From: Farysia itapuensis
Taxonomy: Eukaryota > Basidiomycota > Ustilaginomycetes > Ustilaginales > Ustilaginaceae
Reading direction: 5' to 3'
Assembly: GCA_023212645.1 (NCBI GenBank)
Contig: JALBYC010000003.1
Location: forward strand, 124,001-188,000
DNA: 64,000 bases
Shown: piece by piece, positions 48,756 to 58,724 of the stretch
How positions within the stretch are numbered: the first letter of the stretch is position 1
Layout of the letters: each line of letters opens with the position of its first letter
Made by a program: the position numbers and the translations under genes
The notes under the pieces: model-generated
Database searches by the model: none
What the model saw: only the letters and a program-made list of their open reading frames with translations
What the model was told of the DNA's origin: nothing

Positions 48756-51578
48756 TCACAGATTCATAAATTGCTTGAGAGCAGCTTTGTCATGGTCTCG
48801 ACCTCTGTTGTCGGTGGAAGAACCGTGCAGACCTTGAGACTTAAGACATGCCAAATGCCGCATTGTCGGTCGACCATGTGGACAATTCCACGGCTGCTCG
48901 ATAGTGCCCATATTCGTGAGGATAGACTTCATCTTGGGCTTGCTGAGCGCAGTCCCGATCATGATGGATTTTCGGCATGCTCGGCTTGCAAACATGCTTC
49001 GTGCTTTACTGCATCGAATGCTGCGCGCTGACTCAGAGTCTGGCGAGATATCCCGGAGCAGATAGAGGAGTTCCTCCAGGTCTTTGACGCCAAAAACAGT
49101 TGTCTTACTGATGGGCTGGGAAAGTAGCTTAATTCGTGTACCTGGGAGCCCAGATTCGAGCACAAGAATCTCAAACCCGTTCTTGCTTAGCGTATCTTGA
49201 TGCTCGATGGCTACCAGCTCGTCGGATGCTGACAGCTCGAGACTTCGCGGTACGATCAAATCTTGACTCTGAATCCGTGTGGTCTCTTGCAGCTGTTCAA
49301 AATTATACTTTTCGTCACTTGCATGTTGGTCCACAATGAACAGATCGTCCATTGCCCCTTCTTCGGCTTCCGCACGCGCAGACCTGCGACGAGCGATGAT
49401 GAAGCCGAGATTGAACTGCCCAACCACCTCCATCTGAGCAAAATCCGCCTTGTGCATCACCCGTGACAGGATTCGTTCGACTTGCGCCTCGTCGCGCGAC
49501 TCGATCCCGGCGTTCTCTTGTAAGTCTTTCTCGTCAGCCTGCAGCACATCGACCTCTGCATTCTGCGAGCTAGAACCAAGTCTTGCGCTGGCCTGCGCAA
49601 GAAGTCGGCCACGAAGCGCCAGCATATCGAGAGGCACAAAAGTGAGTTCCTCGTCGTCCTGACGAGCTTCATTCCAACCGCGAGTCAAGATCTGGCGCGA
49701 GGCTTCTTCGACGTCTTCGGGTGAAGATGCTTGTGCGACAGACAATACTTCTTCGTCTGAAGAGAGTGCTGGATCGTGATCGAGTCCAATATCCATGCGA
49801 ACAGCCACATCTTTAGTAAGACTTTTCAGCTTGCTGCCCGGCATCGCAAAAGACTGAATAGACGGACCCATATCACTTGTGTCCTGTCCAGGAGATATGT
49901 GAGGTCTAATTGGCTCGGTACTTGACCCTTTCCTTTGCCGCTTGTGTGGCGACCACGATGCACTGGAAGTATTAACTGTCTCGATTATTGAGCTCCCATC
50001 GGACGATGAATCTCTCGATTTAGCTGAAGAAGGACGGGGTCGCTTTTCCGGTGGTCTAAACAATTCGTTCACAGCTTCTGGCCTTGAGTATGCGTCCAGC
50101 GAGTCAGGTGTACTTGATGTGCCGGCCAGATTGCCATCAACGGTTTCGAGGACAGGCAATATCATATCAGGCTCACTGCTTTCGTCCCCTGGCACAAGCG
50201 ATGTCGCCGACTCCTCGCGGTATTCAAGAGCATTGCTGTCCCCACGTTTTCGATGTCGAAAGCGATCGTCGTCCTGAGTGTCGTTTTCGTCTATGCTCCG
50301 GGCCAGAGCATCTTCTTGCAAGCTGGAAGAATCGTGTTCGGTGTTATTTGAGTCTGTGGCTTGATGAGGAGATATAAAGTGACCAAGGCGGCTCTGAACA
50401 CCGTTCGTACCACCTGACCGAAGCGAGTGGCTTGCCCCATTGACCAGAAACGTAGCCCGGCTTGGAGAGAACAGCGCCTCTAGGCCCTCTTTGACCTTTT
50501 CTATTAATCGACTTTCCTCGTGAAGAAAGATTGTTCGCTTGTCAGGACTCACGTTGACATCATACGAGTCGGTCGGCAGCTTGAAGTCGGCAATAACAAA
50601 GGGAAGCTGATTGGTGTTGAAGCTCTTGTATACTTCGTTAAAAGCTCGACTGACACGACCAGCATCCCATGGTCGACCATTTATGTAGTAGAATTGTCGA
50701 TCCGAAGAAGTCCGGCCTGATCCATACGAAGGCTTGCTGATGAGTCCTTCCACGCGCACGCGGGCGGCGGTCTCGCCGCCCTCGCCCCCATCTTCCATGT
50801 TTGTACGGTTTGGCCCAGTAGAGAACGTCAAATCTAGGACGAGTGGCATCAAAGTCGGAGCAACCTTGGCACCAAACAGTGAAGCCACATTGCCTACCAG
50901 GTAATTGTCGCCGCTCGAAGAGTTCACGTTAAATTGTGGTATGCGACGGCCCGCTTTTGGAATGTTGGTGGTGCTCCATCTGACCCCCTTCGTGATTAGA
51001 GCATAGGCTTGCAGCAAATTTTGCGCCTTGTTGTATTCACGCTTGAGGTTCTTCTCGAATTCTTTGCGCCGTACAGGCAAGCTTTTGAACAGACCAGCGA
51101 TGGTGATAGTGGTTCCCCGCTGTCTGGCAGCTCTTTTGCTGCTGTCAGCTACTCTGCCATTGCTGTCAAGCTGTAGGATGGTTCCGACAGGCGCATCGTC
51201 CTGAGTAGCTGTATGAATCGAGACATCGGCGAGCGCACAAAGTGACGATAGAGCCTCTCCGCGAAAGCCGAAAGTTCGTACCAAAGCTAGATCCGAGAAG
51301 GAGGAGAGCTTGCTGGTATAATGTTTCAGAGCCACAGATTCGTAATTAGTGGGATCAAGTCCCGTTCCGTTGTCAACAACTTCGAGAGACTCGCAGCCGT
51401 AGTCCTTGAAGTGGACAGCGATGTTGGTCGAGCCGGCGTCGAGCGCGTTTTCGACAAGCTCCTTCACGGCGGTTTGCAAGTCTAAAACCACCTGTCCGCT
51501 TGTGATTCGATGAACATCTGCGCCAGCGATCGGACGAATGGCACCTTTCGCAGTGTCCGATGGTGCTACATCAGTCAT
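48756..51578 (-). CDS. PMS1: DNA mismatch repair protein PMS1 (MutL homologue with endonuclease)
   Basis: 940 residues in one exon. N-terminal GHKL ATPase motifs are intact: ELVENALDAGST, VVDNGTG and TFGFRGEALSSL. A variable, acidic linker covers about 340-690. The C-terminal dimerisation/endonuclease domain carries the metal motif DQHASDEKYNFE (residues 750-761, matching DQHA(X)2E(X)4E), the ACR-type segment SRACRKS and the CPHGRPT motif near the end. It forms MutL-alpha with MLH1 in the nucleus and nicks the discontinuous strand during mismatch repair. It is divergent from REV3 across 262 bases, with cell-cycle-type boxes in between. Confidence 0.96.
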   Translation of the reverse strand: MTDVAPSDTAKGAIRPIAGADVHRITSGQVVLDLQTAVKELVENALDAGSTNIAVHFKDYGCESLEVVDNGTGLDPTNYESVALKHYTSKLSSFSDLALVRTFGFRGEALSSLCALADVSIHTATQDDAPVGTILQLDSNGRVADSSKRAARQRGTTITIAGLFKSLPVRRKEFEKNLKREYNKAQNLLQAYALITKGVRWSTTNIPKAGRRIPQFNVNSSSGDNYLVGNVASLFGAKVAPTLMPLVLDLTFSTGPNRTNMEDGGEGGETAARVRVEGLISKPSYGSGRTSSDRQFYYINGRPWDAGRVSRAFNEVYKSFNTNQLPFVIADFKLPTDSYDVNVSPDKRTIFLHEESRLIEKVKEGLEALFSPSRATFLVNGASHSLRSGGTNGVQSRLGHFISPHQATDSNNTEHDSSSLQEDALARSIDENDTQDDDRFRHRKRGDSNALEYREESATSLVPGDESSEPDMILPVLETVDGNLAGTSSTPDSLDAYSRPEAVNELFRPPEKRPRPSSAKSRDSSSDGSSIIETVNTSSASWSPHKRQRKGSSTEPIRPHISPGQDTSDMGPSIQSFAMPGSKLKSLTKDVAVRMDIGLDHDPALSSDEEVLSVAQASSPEDVEEASRQILTRGWNEARQDDEELTFVPLDMLALRGRLLAQASARLGSSSQNAEVDVLQADEKDLQENAGIESRDEAQVERILSRVMHKADFAQMEVVGQFNLGFIIARRRSARAEAEEGAMDDLFIVDQHASDEKYNFEQLQETTRIQSQDLIVPRSLELSASDELVAIEHQDTLSKNGFEILVLESGLPGTRIKLLSQPISKTTVFGVKDLEELLYLLRDISPDSESARSIRCSKARSMFASRACRKSIMIGTALSKPKMKSILTNMGTIEQPWNCPHGRPTMRHLACLKSQGLHGSSTDNRGRDHDKAALKQFMNL

Positions 51579-51840
51579 TGAGCATGCTGTCGCAACGACG
51601 ATCCCGGGAAAGTGAACTGATGAAGGAGAATGTCAAAGTCCAGATTTTGGCGTAAAGTACTCCGACGCGTATGGGTCGTGTTTCGCGAAATGGCAAGACG
51701 TCTTTCTGGGCAGTCACCTCCACTACGGAACTGACTGAGCAAACACGGACATCCTGTATAACCTGTCCAATACTTGTTCACACGATGGCGAGAAGCAGCA
51801 CATGAAGCGCGGTAGGCATGTTGCCTTCAAATAACGTAGA
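51579..51840. promoter_or_regulatory. Bidirectional PMS1/REV3 promoter with MCB and E2F/SCB-like boxes
   Basis: 262 bases between the two start codons. ACGCGT at 51665-51670 is a perfect MluI cell-cycle box (MBF site in yeasts). Eleven bases further, TTTCGCGAAA at 51681-51690 is a ten-base palindrome containing the CGCGAAA core of SCB and the E2F-type TTTCGCG core. Both sit roughly midway, so one set could serve both genes at G1/S. Confidence 0.7.
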
Positions 51841-54800
51841 ATGAATGGGACAGCCCAAGGACGCGGGTCTACGTCAACCCAGCCTGACCCTTTCTTCCGA
51901 GTCCGACTCATCAACATCGATCATGTTCTCACATATCCAGGACCTTTAGACAGAACAGCATGTGCTTTCAACGCCGAGGGGCAGCAGCTGCGCAAGGTGC
52001 CGATCCTTCGAATCTTCGGAGCCACACCCACAGGCCAGCGAGTGTGCCTCCATGTCCACAACGTATATCCCTACTGTTATGTACAATACAAAGGCTCGCT
52101 CGAACCGGATCACGTTTTGCGCTACATTCACAGGCTTGGTCGAGAACTTAACACCGCTATGGCCGTGTCCCTCCGTCGCAATCCGGACGATCCAGAAGCA
52201 AGCCAGTTCATAGCCGCGATTCACCTGTGCAAAGGTGTCAACTTTTACGGGTACCACGTCGGTTACTCTTACTTTTTGAAGATATCCTTCATCGATCCGT
52301 CTCACAATTACAGATTGGCCACTGTTCTTGAGACGGGTGGTATCATGCGAACCAAATTCCAACCCTTCGAGCTGCACATCAGATACCAGCTGCAATTCAT
52401 GCTGGATTACAATATCTTTGGCTGTGACTACATCGATCTCGATGACGTTCGCTTCCGTCAACCTGTACCTGAGGGCGACTCAGTGGCATCAGACGGATCC
52501 TCGCAGCTGGACATCAGGACAAAAGTGTGGAACAGAAACTCGATCTCGTACACTAGCCTGCAAGGCGATGGGGTCCACAGAGCGACGTATTGTGCCTTAG
52601 AGGTTGACGCCAGCGCCCCTTGGATCATCAATCGCCGCAAGCTTAAACAACGTCTCCTGCATCACGACTTCGAAGAGCCTTCAGCAGACGATGAAAAATT
52701 AGTCCCAAGTCTTCGCGGATTGTGGGAAGATGAAAAAGTCCGCAGAGCCGCAGCCGGCCTGCCAGGGAGCATCCCGGTCGAGGACACTGCGCGCGACCCT
52801 CGGAAATATGCCGTCGGCGAATCACCAGCGTGGATGTCTGAAGACCGTATGCGCCTTCTTCTTCAGAGACGCTTGCTGGACGAACAGAACAAGACGCTGG
52901 GACCAGAACGGAAACCAAACCACTTTACTGACCGGCCAGGCCTGGATCAGTACATCATGACCACTTTTGACGCAGTTGAATGTTTTCATCCGTACCAGGA
53001 CCAACAGTCAGTCAGTGATCCATACACTCAGCGTTCGGGACCGTCCGCTTCTGCCAAGATATTCGACTTGCAGCACTCGATAACGCAAAAGGGAGTAGGG
53101 AGCTCTCCATTGTCCCCAGGCAAAAGCCGGGTCAATGAGGAGGAAGACGATGATAAGTCGGATAGCCTCAATACAGATATGTTCAAGAGCCAGGATTTTG
53201 TAACAAAGCTGCGCGAGGCTGAAGAGAAAAACGCTGCGCATGAAGCCCCGTCTGACGAGGAGAAGGAAGAGGATTTTCCACCTACCGACGACCTGGAAGG
53301 GCGGCAATCGGCGTGGAAGCGTAACGACAGTACCAGCTCATCCTCATCCTCGGGGACCTTATTTGGACAAAGCCCAGCGTCTACCCCAAGGAAAAACCGC
53401 TTCATCGACGTCGACGGCGTCGATCAGATGACCGCCAGCCCGTCCAACTCAAAGCGGTCCGAGCAGTTCTATACGGAGAACATGCAAAAGTGGCACAAAT
53501 CCAAACACGAGCATCGACGTGCCATTTCTAATTCGGGTTCGTCGCAGAGAAGCAACAAGACGGCCAAGAGTGGGAAGGTAAGGTTCGCAGACTCTTCTCC
53601 TACAGTGTCTGCCTCACCTGCAGATAGAGCAGTTCACAATGAAGCAGCAAAGGCGGTGATCAGCAAGTCAAACAAAGTTCGGACTTTGTGCTTTCATGAG
53701 CCAGCACCATCTTTGCGAAGCGTCACCGAGACCTTTTCCTTATTTTCCGTCGTCCGACAGATACACATCGACCCATACTTTAGCAGGCCGCAAGACGTAC
53801 CAGAACGGATTCGGGAGTATGCTGGACGCATGTTCAGATTTCAATCTAGCTCCCTCTCGTACCTCAAGCCCTTTCTCCATTGGCATGAATCTGTTGATGA
53901 CATGACACATAAGTCTGGTGTACCTTTTAAACGCTTCTGGCAATTTGGACCTCCCCCACCAAGCATGCTAGAGGCACGTGCTTGGCACAAGAAACAGGCA
54001 ATTGTCGAAGAGCGTAAATCTAGACTGCGACGAGCGCGTATGCTATCACAGATCGAAAGGCTCACACAGGCAAACGACTACGGCTTCAAAATCTCACAGC
54101 ACAAGCCTACCACACTTGTCACTCGCGAAAAACAGCATCTCACCACGTTGAGTATGGAAGTACTCTGCTGCACCCGTGGCAGTCTGTTCCCGGATCCTGC
54201 AAAAGATGCTATAGAGGCGATAGCGTACTGCTTCCAAAACGAGGATGAGGCTCTACAGGATACCGGCAGTCGCCCAGACTTGCGCACCGGCCTTATTCTC
54301 GTAGATCGACACGGCGTCGATGCTCACCGTCTGGGGCTCTCGCACCTCGCGGTTGAGACCGTAGAAACAGAGCTGGACTTGCTCAATGCGTTGGTCGATC
54401 TGGTTCGCGCTTTTGATCCAGAGATCTTGGTGGGATGGGAGATCCACTCGTCGTCATGGGGCTTCGTTGTAGAACGGGCCAACACAGAATACGACTTTGA
54501 TCTGGTACCCGAACTTGGGCGTTCTGTCGTACACAATACCGGCCGTGCTGGCGGAAAGAGCGACAATTATGCCTATACCCAATCCTCAGCATTGCGCATA
54601 ACTGGTCGACATGTCCTCAACCTTTGGCGACTGATGAAGGGCGAGCTTGCACTCAACATATATACCCTAGAAAACGTGACATACCACCTCTTACACAAAC
54701 GAGTCCCGAAATTTTCCTATGTAACTTTGACAGCATGGTACCAATCTGGACGACCCGAGCTCATCCGCCGAGCACTGCTGTACTACCTGGACACTGTGGA

Positions 54801-56808
54801 ACTGGTTTTGGAGATCATCACCGAGTCTGAATTTGTTTTTCGCACCGCCGAATTTGCTAGAATTTACGGTATCGACTTCTTCTCGGTCATCTCTAGGGGC
54901 AGTCAGTTCAAGGTGGAAAGTATTATGCTGCGCATTGCCAAACCCGAGAATTTTGTGCTTATCACTCCAAACAGAGCTCAGGTAGGTCAGCAGAACGCGG
55001 CCGAGTGCTTGCCCCTCATCATGGAGCCCCAATCAGCGTTCTACAAAGGGCCATTGGTGGTGCTGGACTTCCAATCCCTCTACCCGTCGATCATGATAGC
55101 GTACAACTTATGTTATTCGACTTGTCTGGGCCGCGTAGCGGGATTTAAAGGAACGCCGAAGTTTGGAGTCGCAGAGTACGGGCCCCCTAAAGGACTGCTG
55201 AGTCTGTTGCAAAACGATGTCAACATATCTAGCAACGGCTTGCTTTTCGTCAAGCCACATGTACGCAAGTCGCTGCTGGCAAAGATGCTCGGCGAAATCC
55301 TAGATACACGTGTGATGGTAAAGTCCTCCATGAAAGGAACTAAGAGCGACAAGGCGTTCCAACGCATACAAAGCGCACGTCAATTGTCGCTCAAGCTTCT
55401 CGCCAATGTCACGTATGGCTACACTTCGGCCAGCTTCTCAGGAAGAATGCCTTGCGTCGAGATCGCCGATGCGATTGTGCAGACGGGTCGTGAAACACTC
55501 GAGAAAGCCATGGACTTGATCAACGGAACAGACGAGTGGGGCGCTCAAGTTGTCTATGGAGACACCGATTCGCTGTTCATCTACCTACCTGGCAGAACGA
55601 AGGAAGAGGCCTTCAAACTTGGCAATGAGATTGCGGATAAGGTCACTAGCCTCAATCCACGGCCGGTCAAGCTCAAGTTCGAGAAAGTTTATTTGCCGTC
55701 AGTGCTGATGGCCAAAAAGCGGTATGTGGGTTTCAAGTACGAGAGCCTTGACGATCGCGAAGCTGGGTTTGACGCGAAAGGAATTGAAACGGTCCGACGC
55801 GACTTCCACCCAGCCATTCAGCGCATGCTAGAAGCCTGCATTCGGATTCTTTTCCGCAGTCGAGATCTAAGCGCCGTGAAGACATATCTGCTCAGGCAGT
55901 GGAAGAAGATTCTCGAAGGCAGAGTAAGTCCACAAGATTTCATCTTCGCGAAAGAGGTCAAGCTCGGATCCTATAGCGATAAGGTTGCCCCTCCGCCGGG
56001 CGCGGCCGTTTCCAGTCGCAAGATGCTTATGGACCTACGTTCTGAGCCGCAGTATGGAGAGCGAGTACCCTACATCATATCACAAGGTGCACCCAAAGCC
56101 AAACTGAATGAACAAGCTGTCTCGCCGGAAGCCTTCCTGAAGAACCCTCAGCTTCAGATTAATGCCATGTACTATATTCGTCGCACGATCATTCCGCCTC
56201 TAGCTCGGGTGTTCAACCTTCTTGGCGCGGACGTCGAAAGCTGGTTCAACGAAATGCCGAAACCAAACAACGCTTCATGGCACAAAAGACCCAGTACAAC
56301 GGCCCACTTGGCTGCAACCTTGGGCCTCTTGGACGCTGAATCGAACCAGGATCCGGAAGCTTCACAAGGATTTGTAGAAGCAAACCAGTCAGCTGCCGCC
56401 ATGGCTGTGGCCGCTGTCTCGAATCTCAACTCGCACTATGCCACAGAGACGTGCCTCCTGTGTGGCACGCGGACAGAATCCTTCGTTTGCGTTGATTGCC
56501 GCCAGTCTCCAGGAGCAAGTATGCACTCAATTGGATCCAAACTACACCTCTTACAGCGAACAAAAGCGACGATCGATCGCATCTGCTCCACGTGCTCAAA
56601 CATGGAGCCTGCAGTGGGCGAAGTGGAATGCATTTCGCTAGACTGTCCTTACACGTATCAAAAGGCAACACTAACCAGGGACCTCCAAGATACGGACCTT
56701 ACACTACGCTATTATGCAAATCTGGTCGACGACGAGCGACATCGCGAGGCACAAGTCCGCACCGCATGGATGAGCGTTGATGTAGATCAGGGCCACCAAG
56801 ATAATTGA
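51841..56808 (+). CDS. REV3: DNA polymerase zeta catalytic subunit
   Basis: 1,655 residues without a visible intron. The N-terminal B-family domain is at about 18-215; a long charged, Ser-rich stretch of low conservation lies at about 330-620; the exonuclease-like domain (about 750-900) lacks a clear full set of proofreading acids, as expected for Rev3. Polymerase motifs: LDFQSLYPSIMIAYN (DFQSLYPSI 1076-1084), KLLANVTYGY, YGDTDS (1239-1244). The C-terminus has two cysteine clusters, CxxC near 1538 and C-x2-C near 1582, the second being the [4Fe-4S]-type CysB that binds Pol31/Pol32. With Rev7 it extends from damaged or mismatched ends in translesion synthesis. Start: first ATG. Confidence 0.97.
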   Translation: MNGTAQGRGSTSTQPDPFFRVRLINIDHVLTYPGPLDRTACAFNAEGQQLRKVPILRIFGATPTGQRVCLHVHNVYPYCYVQYKGSLEPDHVLRYIHRLGRELNTAMAVSLRRNPDDPEASQFIAAIHLCKGVNFYGYHVGYSYFLKISFIDPSHNYRLATVLETGGIMRTKFQPFELHIRYQLQFMLDYNIFGCDYIDLDDVRFRQPVPEGDSVASDGSSQLDIRTKVWNRNSISYTSLQGDGVHRATYCALEVDASAPWIINRRKLKQRLLHHDFEEPSADDEKLVPSLRGLWEDEKVRRAAAGLPGSIPVEDTARDPRKYAVGESPAWMSEDRMRLLLQRRLLDEQNKTLGPERKPNHFTDRPGLDQYIMTTFDAVECFHPYQDQQSVSDPYTQRSGPSASAKIFDLQHSITQKGVGSSPLSPGKSRVNEEEDDDKSDSLNTDMFKSQDFVTKLREAEEKNAAHEAPSDEEKEEDFPPTDDLEGRQSAWKRNDSTSSSSSSGTLFGQSPASTPRKNRFIDVDGVDQMTASPSNSKRSEQFYTENMQKWHKSKHEHRRAISNSGSSQRSNKTAKSGKVRFADSSPTVSASPADRAVHNEAAKAVISKSNKVRTLCFHEPAPSLRSVTETFSLFSVVRQIHIDPYFSRPQDVPERIREYAGRMFRFQSSSLSYLKPFLHWHESVDDMTHKSGVPFKRFWQFGPPPPSMLEARAWHKKQAIVEERKSRLRRARMLSQIERLTQANDYGFKISQHKPTTLVTREKQHLTTLSMEVLCCTRGSLFPDPAKDAIEAIAYCFQNEDEALQDTGSRPDLRTGLILVDRHGVDAHRLGLSHLAVETVETELDLLNALVDLVRAFDPEILVGWEIHSSSWGFVVERANTEYDFDLVPELGRSVVHNTGRAGGKSDNYAYTQSSALRITGRHVLNLWRLMKGELALNIYTLENVTYHLLHKRVPKFSYVTLTAWYQSGRPELIRRALLYYLDTVELVLEIITESEFVFRTAEFARIYGIDFFSVISRGSQFKVESIMLRIAKPENFVLITPNRAQVGQQNAAECLPLIMEPQSAFYKGPLVVLDFQSLYPSIMIAYNLCYSTCLGRVAGFKGTPKFGVAEYGPPKGLLSLLQNDVNISSNGLLFVKPHVRKSLLAKMLGEILDTRVMVKSSMKGTKSDKAFQRIQSARQLSLKLLANVTYGYTSASFSGRMPCVEIADAIVQTGRETLEKAMDLINGTDEWGAQVVYGDTDSLFIYLPGRTKEEAFKLGNEIADKVTSLNPRPVKLKFEKVYLPSVLMAKKRYVGFKYESLDDREAGFDAKGIETVRRDFHPAIQRMLEACIRILFRSRDLSAVKTYLLRQWKKILEGRVSPQDFIFAKEVKLGSYSDKVAPPPGAAVSSRKMLMDLRSEPQYGERVPYIISQGAPKAKLNEQAVSPEAFLKNPQLQINAMYYIRRTIIPPLARVFNLLGADVESWFNEMPKPNNASWHKRPSTTAHLAATLGLLDAESNQDPEASQGFVEANQSAAAMAVAAVSNLNSHYATETCLLCGTRTESFVCVDCRQSPGASMHSIGSKLHLLQRTKATIDRICSTCSNMEPAVGEVECISLDCPYTYQKATLTRDLQDTDLTLRYYANLVDDERHREAQVRTAWMSVDVDQGHQDN

Positions 56809-56885
56809 AATTGACTGAGCATGGATGGAGTGCAGAAGCGTAGTGTACATGGAGTGATGATGTGAAATGCGGGGACGATGAACAA

Positions 56886-58724
56886 TTAAGCCTCCTCAGA
56901 GATAGCGGCAGGCATTTTCTGTTTTGAAGCGCCTCGGAACTTGACAGAGTGATTAGGTGCTCGAGCGTTGATGGGCGAGTCGCCTCCGGTGTAGCACAGG
57001 GTGTCGTAAATGGTACAACCCATAAGTCCACCAGCAATAGTAGCAAGAATTGGAGTCCAAATCCAGTACCACGCATCGAAGGTCCACAAAATGTCGGGCG
57101 AGTAGCCAACTATGTAGAGCATGATTCGAGGTCCCAAATCACGGGCCGGGTTAACGGCATAGGCCGTTTGCCAGCCAAGACAAGCACCTAGACCCCAGAC
57201 CAGCCAGAGAAGGACCAGCGGCGCCATACCGTCCGGTGGAGGAGTGTTCGATGAATCACCAATAGCCAGGATGACAATGAGCAGGATGGCCGAGGCGAAG
57301 AACTCGTTGTAGAACGAGCTCATGCGAGTGGATGGCGAGCGGAGGAACTCGGCCGGATACGTGGTGAACAAGGCAGCTGTGGTCTCTGTCTGATTCGGAT
57401 CGACCATGCGAATAGGGTTGACGTAAAGGCCATAAATGCAAAGCGAACCCATGAGACAACCAAGAATCTGTGCAGTGATGTAGATGGGTACCTTCTTCCA
57501 AGGGAATTTTCGGAACACTGCCAGTGAGATAGTCACCGCAGGGTTGATCATTCCTCCGGAAATGCCACCGGCCACCCACACGCCCATCGCGACGCCTACG
57601 CCCCAGCCAAACGAGATGGACAGATAGTCACCTTTCGGGGAAGTTGGATCGTAAAGTGCCGAGACCGTGACTTGACAGTTGATTCCGTTACCAAAGACCA
57701 TAAGAAGGAAACAGCCAAGAAATTCGGCGAAAGGCTCCCTAAACTTGTAACGGATCTCGGCCCACTTGTTAGGGAAGCCGAGTTCTTCGGATGTGTCGTC
57801 ATCTTCGTCGTAACCTTCGCCAACAGTCTGATCAGAGCCAACGTAGCCTCGCTCAGCAGGCATGGGATTCTTGACAAGATCACCGTCTTTGTCATGGGTT
57901 TGTGTGCCATTTCCGTTGTGAAAGGAAAGCTGCTTCTTTTCGTCGCTTGCGTTGTCCATATCCACGCGGGTGACGTTAGTTTCGCGAGTGTCTTGCAGTG
58001 TGTGGTCGGAGTATTCTGCTTGGTCTACCTTTGTGTCAGCAGTTACAATCTCTTTCACGTCCTCCTTGTGCTCGTCTAGATGCTCTTTGATGCGTTCATG
58101 CTGTTCTTCGTTCGCATCTTCGACGTGTCGACGCATTTGTTCCGTCTGGGCCTGGCTCGCCCGTACGACTTCTTCGTGAATCAGCTCACGAAGCTGCTGG
58201 AAGAGTGCATTTCGCCCATCCATGGTGTTCACATCCATCGAGGATCGGTGGACTGACTTGACGGAATCGACAGGTGTCTTGCTTCCAGAGCCATTGTTGG
58301 ATATGCGGCCAGCCTTCTCGGCTTTGTACTGCTGGTTCTGTTCCTGTGTGGGAAAAGCATGACCAAGACCGATGCGTCCAGTTTTGCGCACAGGTTGTGC
58401 AGCAACCACAGGAGCACCCTTCGTGTGGCCAAGCGAGTACGCAGGCTTCTTGACCGGAATTTTCTTGTAGTGTTTGCCAGACTTGATGTCTTTGATGACT
58501 TCTCCCTCGTGAACACGCTCTTCTGGATGGATGGGTTGCAGCTCGAAGATGCCACCCTCCGTGACAGGCGTTGCACCGCTCGCCGATGCATGAGGCAGCT
58601 CAATATGATGACCAGTGAGGTCGGAATGCTGATTCTGGCTTGCTGTTCTAGCGAGGCCAACGTCAACAGCCACGGCTACATCTTCAGCTTTGGGCGCATG
58701 CGTCCAGCTCGAGGGGCGATGCAT
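56886..58724 (-). CDS. Aquaglyceroporin with long N-terminal tail
   Basis: 612 residues. About 325 polar residues, including Lys-rich and Glu/His-rich coiled stretches, come before the six-helix MIP channel (about 330-590). Both signature loops are canonical: NPA at 394-396 (GGMINPAVTIS) and NPA at 525-527 (AVNPARDLGPR), with Asp529 after the second, the residue marking glycerol-conducting members. So it is probably a glycerol/water channel of the plasma membrane. The long N-tail resembles in length that of yeast Fps1 and related fungal glyceroporins, where it gates the channel in osmotic stress; the Fps1-type NPS/NLA variants are absent. Confidence 0.9.
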   Translation of the reverse strand: MHRPSSWTHAPKAEDVAVAVDVGLARTASQNQHSDLTGHHIELPHASASGATPVTEGGIFELQPIHPEERVHEGEVIKDIKSGKHYKKIPVKKPAYSLGHTKGAPVVAAQPVRKTGRIGLGHAFPTQEQNQQYKAEKAGRISNNGSGSKTPVDSVKSVHRSSMDVNTMDGRNALFQQLRELIHEEVVRASQAQTEQMRRHVEDANEEQHERIKEHLDEHKEDVKEIVTADTKVDQAEYSDHTLQDTRETNVTRVDMDNASDEKKQLSFHNGNGTQTHDKDGDLVKNPMPAERGYVGSDQTVGEGYDEDDDTSEELGFPNKWAEIRYKFREPFAEFLGCFLLMVFGNGINCQVTVSALYDPTSPKGDYLSISFGWGVGVAMGVWVAGGISGGMINPAVTISLAVFRKFPWKKVPIYITAQILGCLMGSLCIYGLYVNPIRMVDPNQTETTAALFTTYPAEFLRSPSTRMSSFYNEFFASAILLIVILAIGDSSNTPPPDGMAPLVLLWLVWGLGACLGWQTAYAVNPARDLGPRIMLYIVGYSPDILWTFDAWYWIWTPILATIAGGLMGCTIYDTLCYTGGDSPINARAPNHSVKFRGASKQKMPAAISEEA

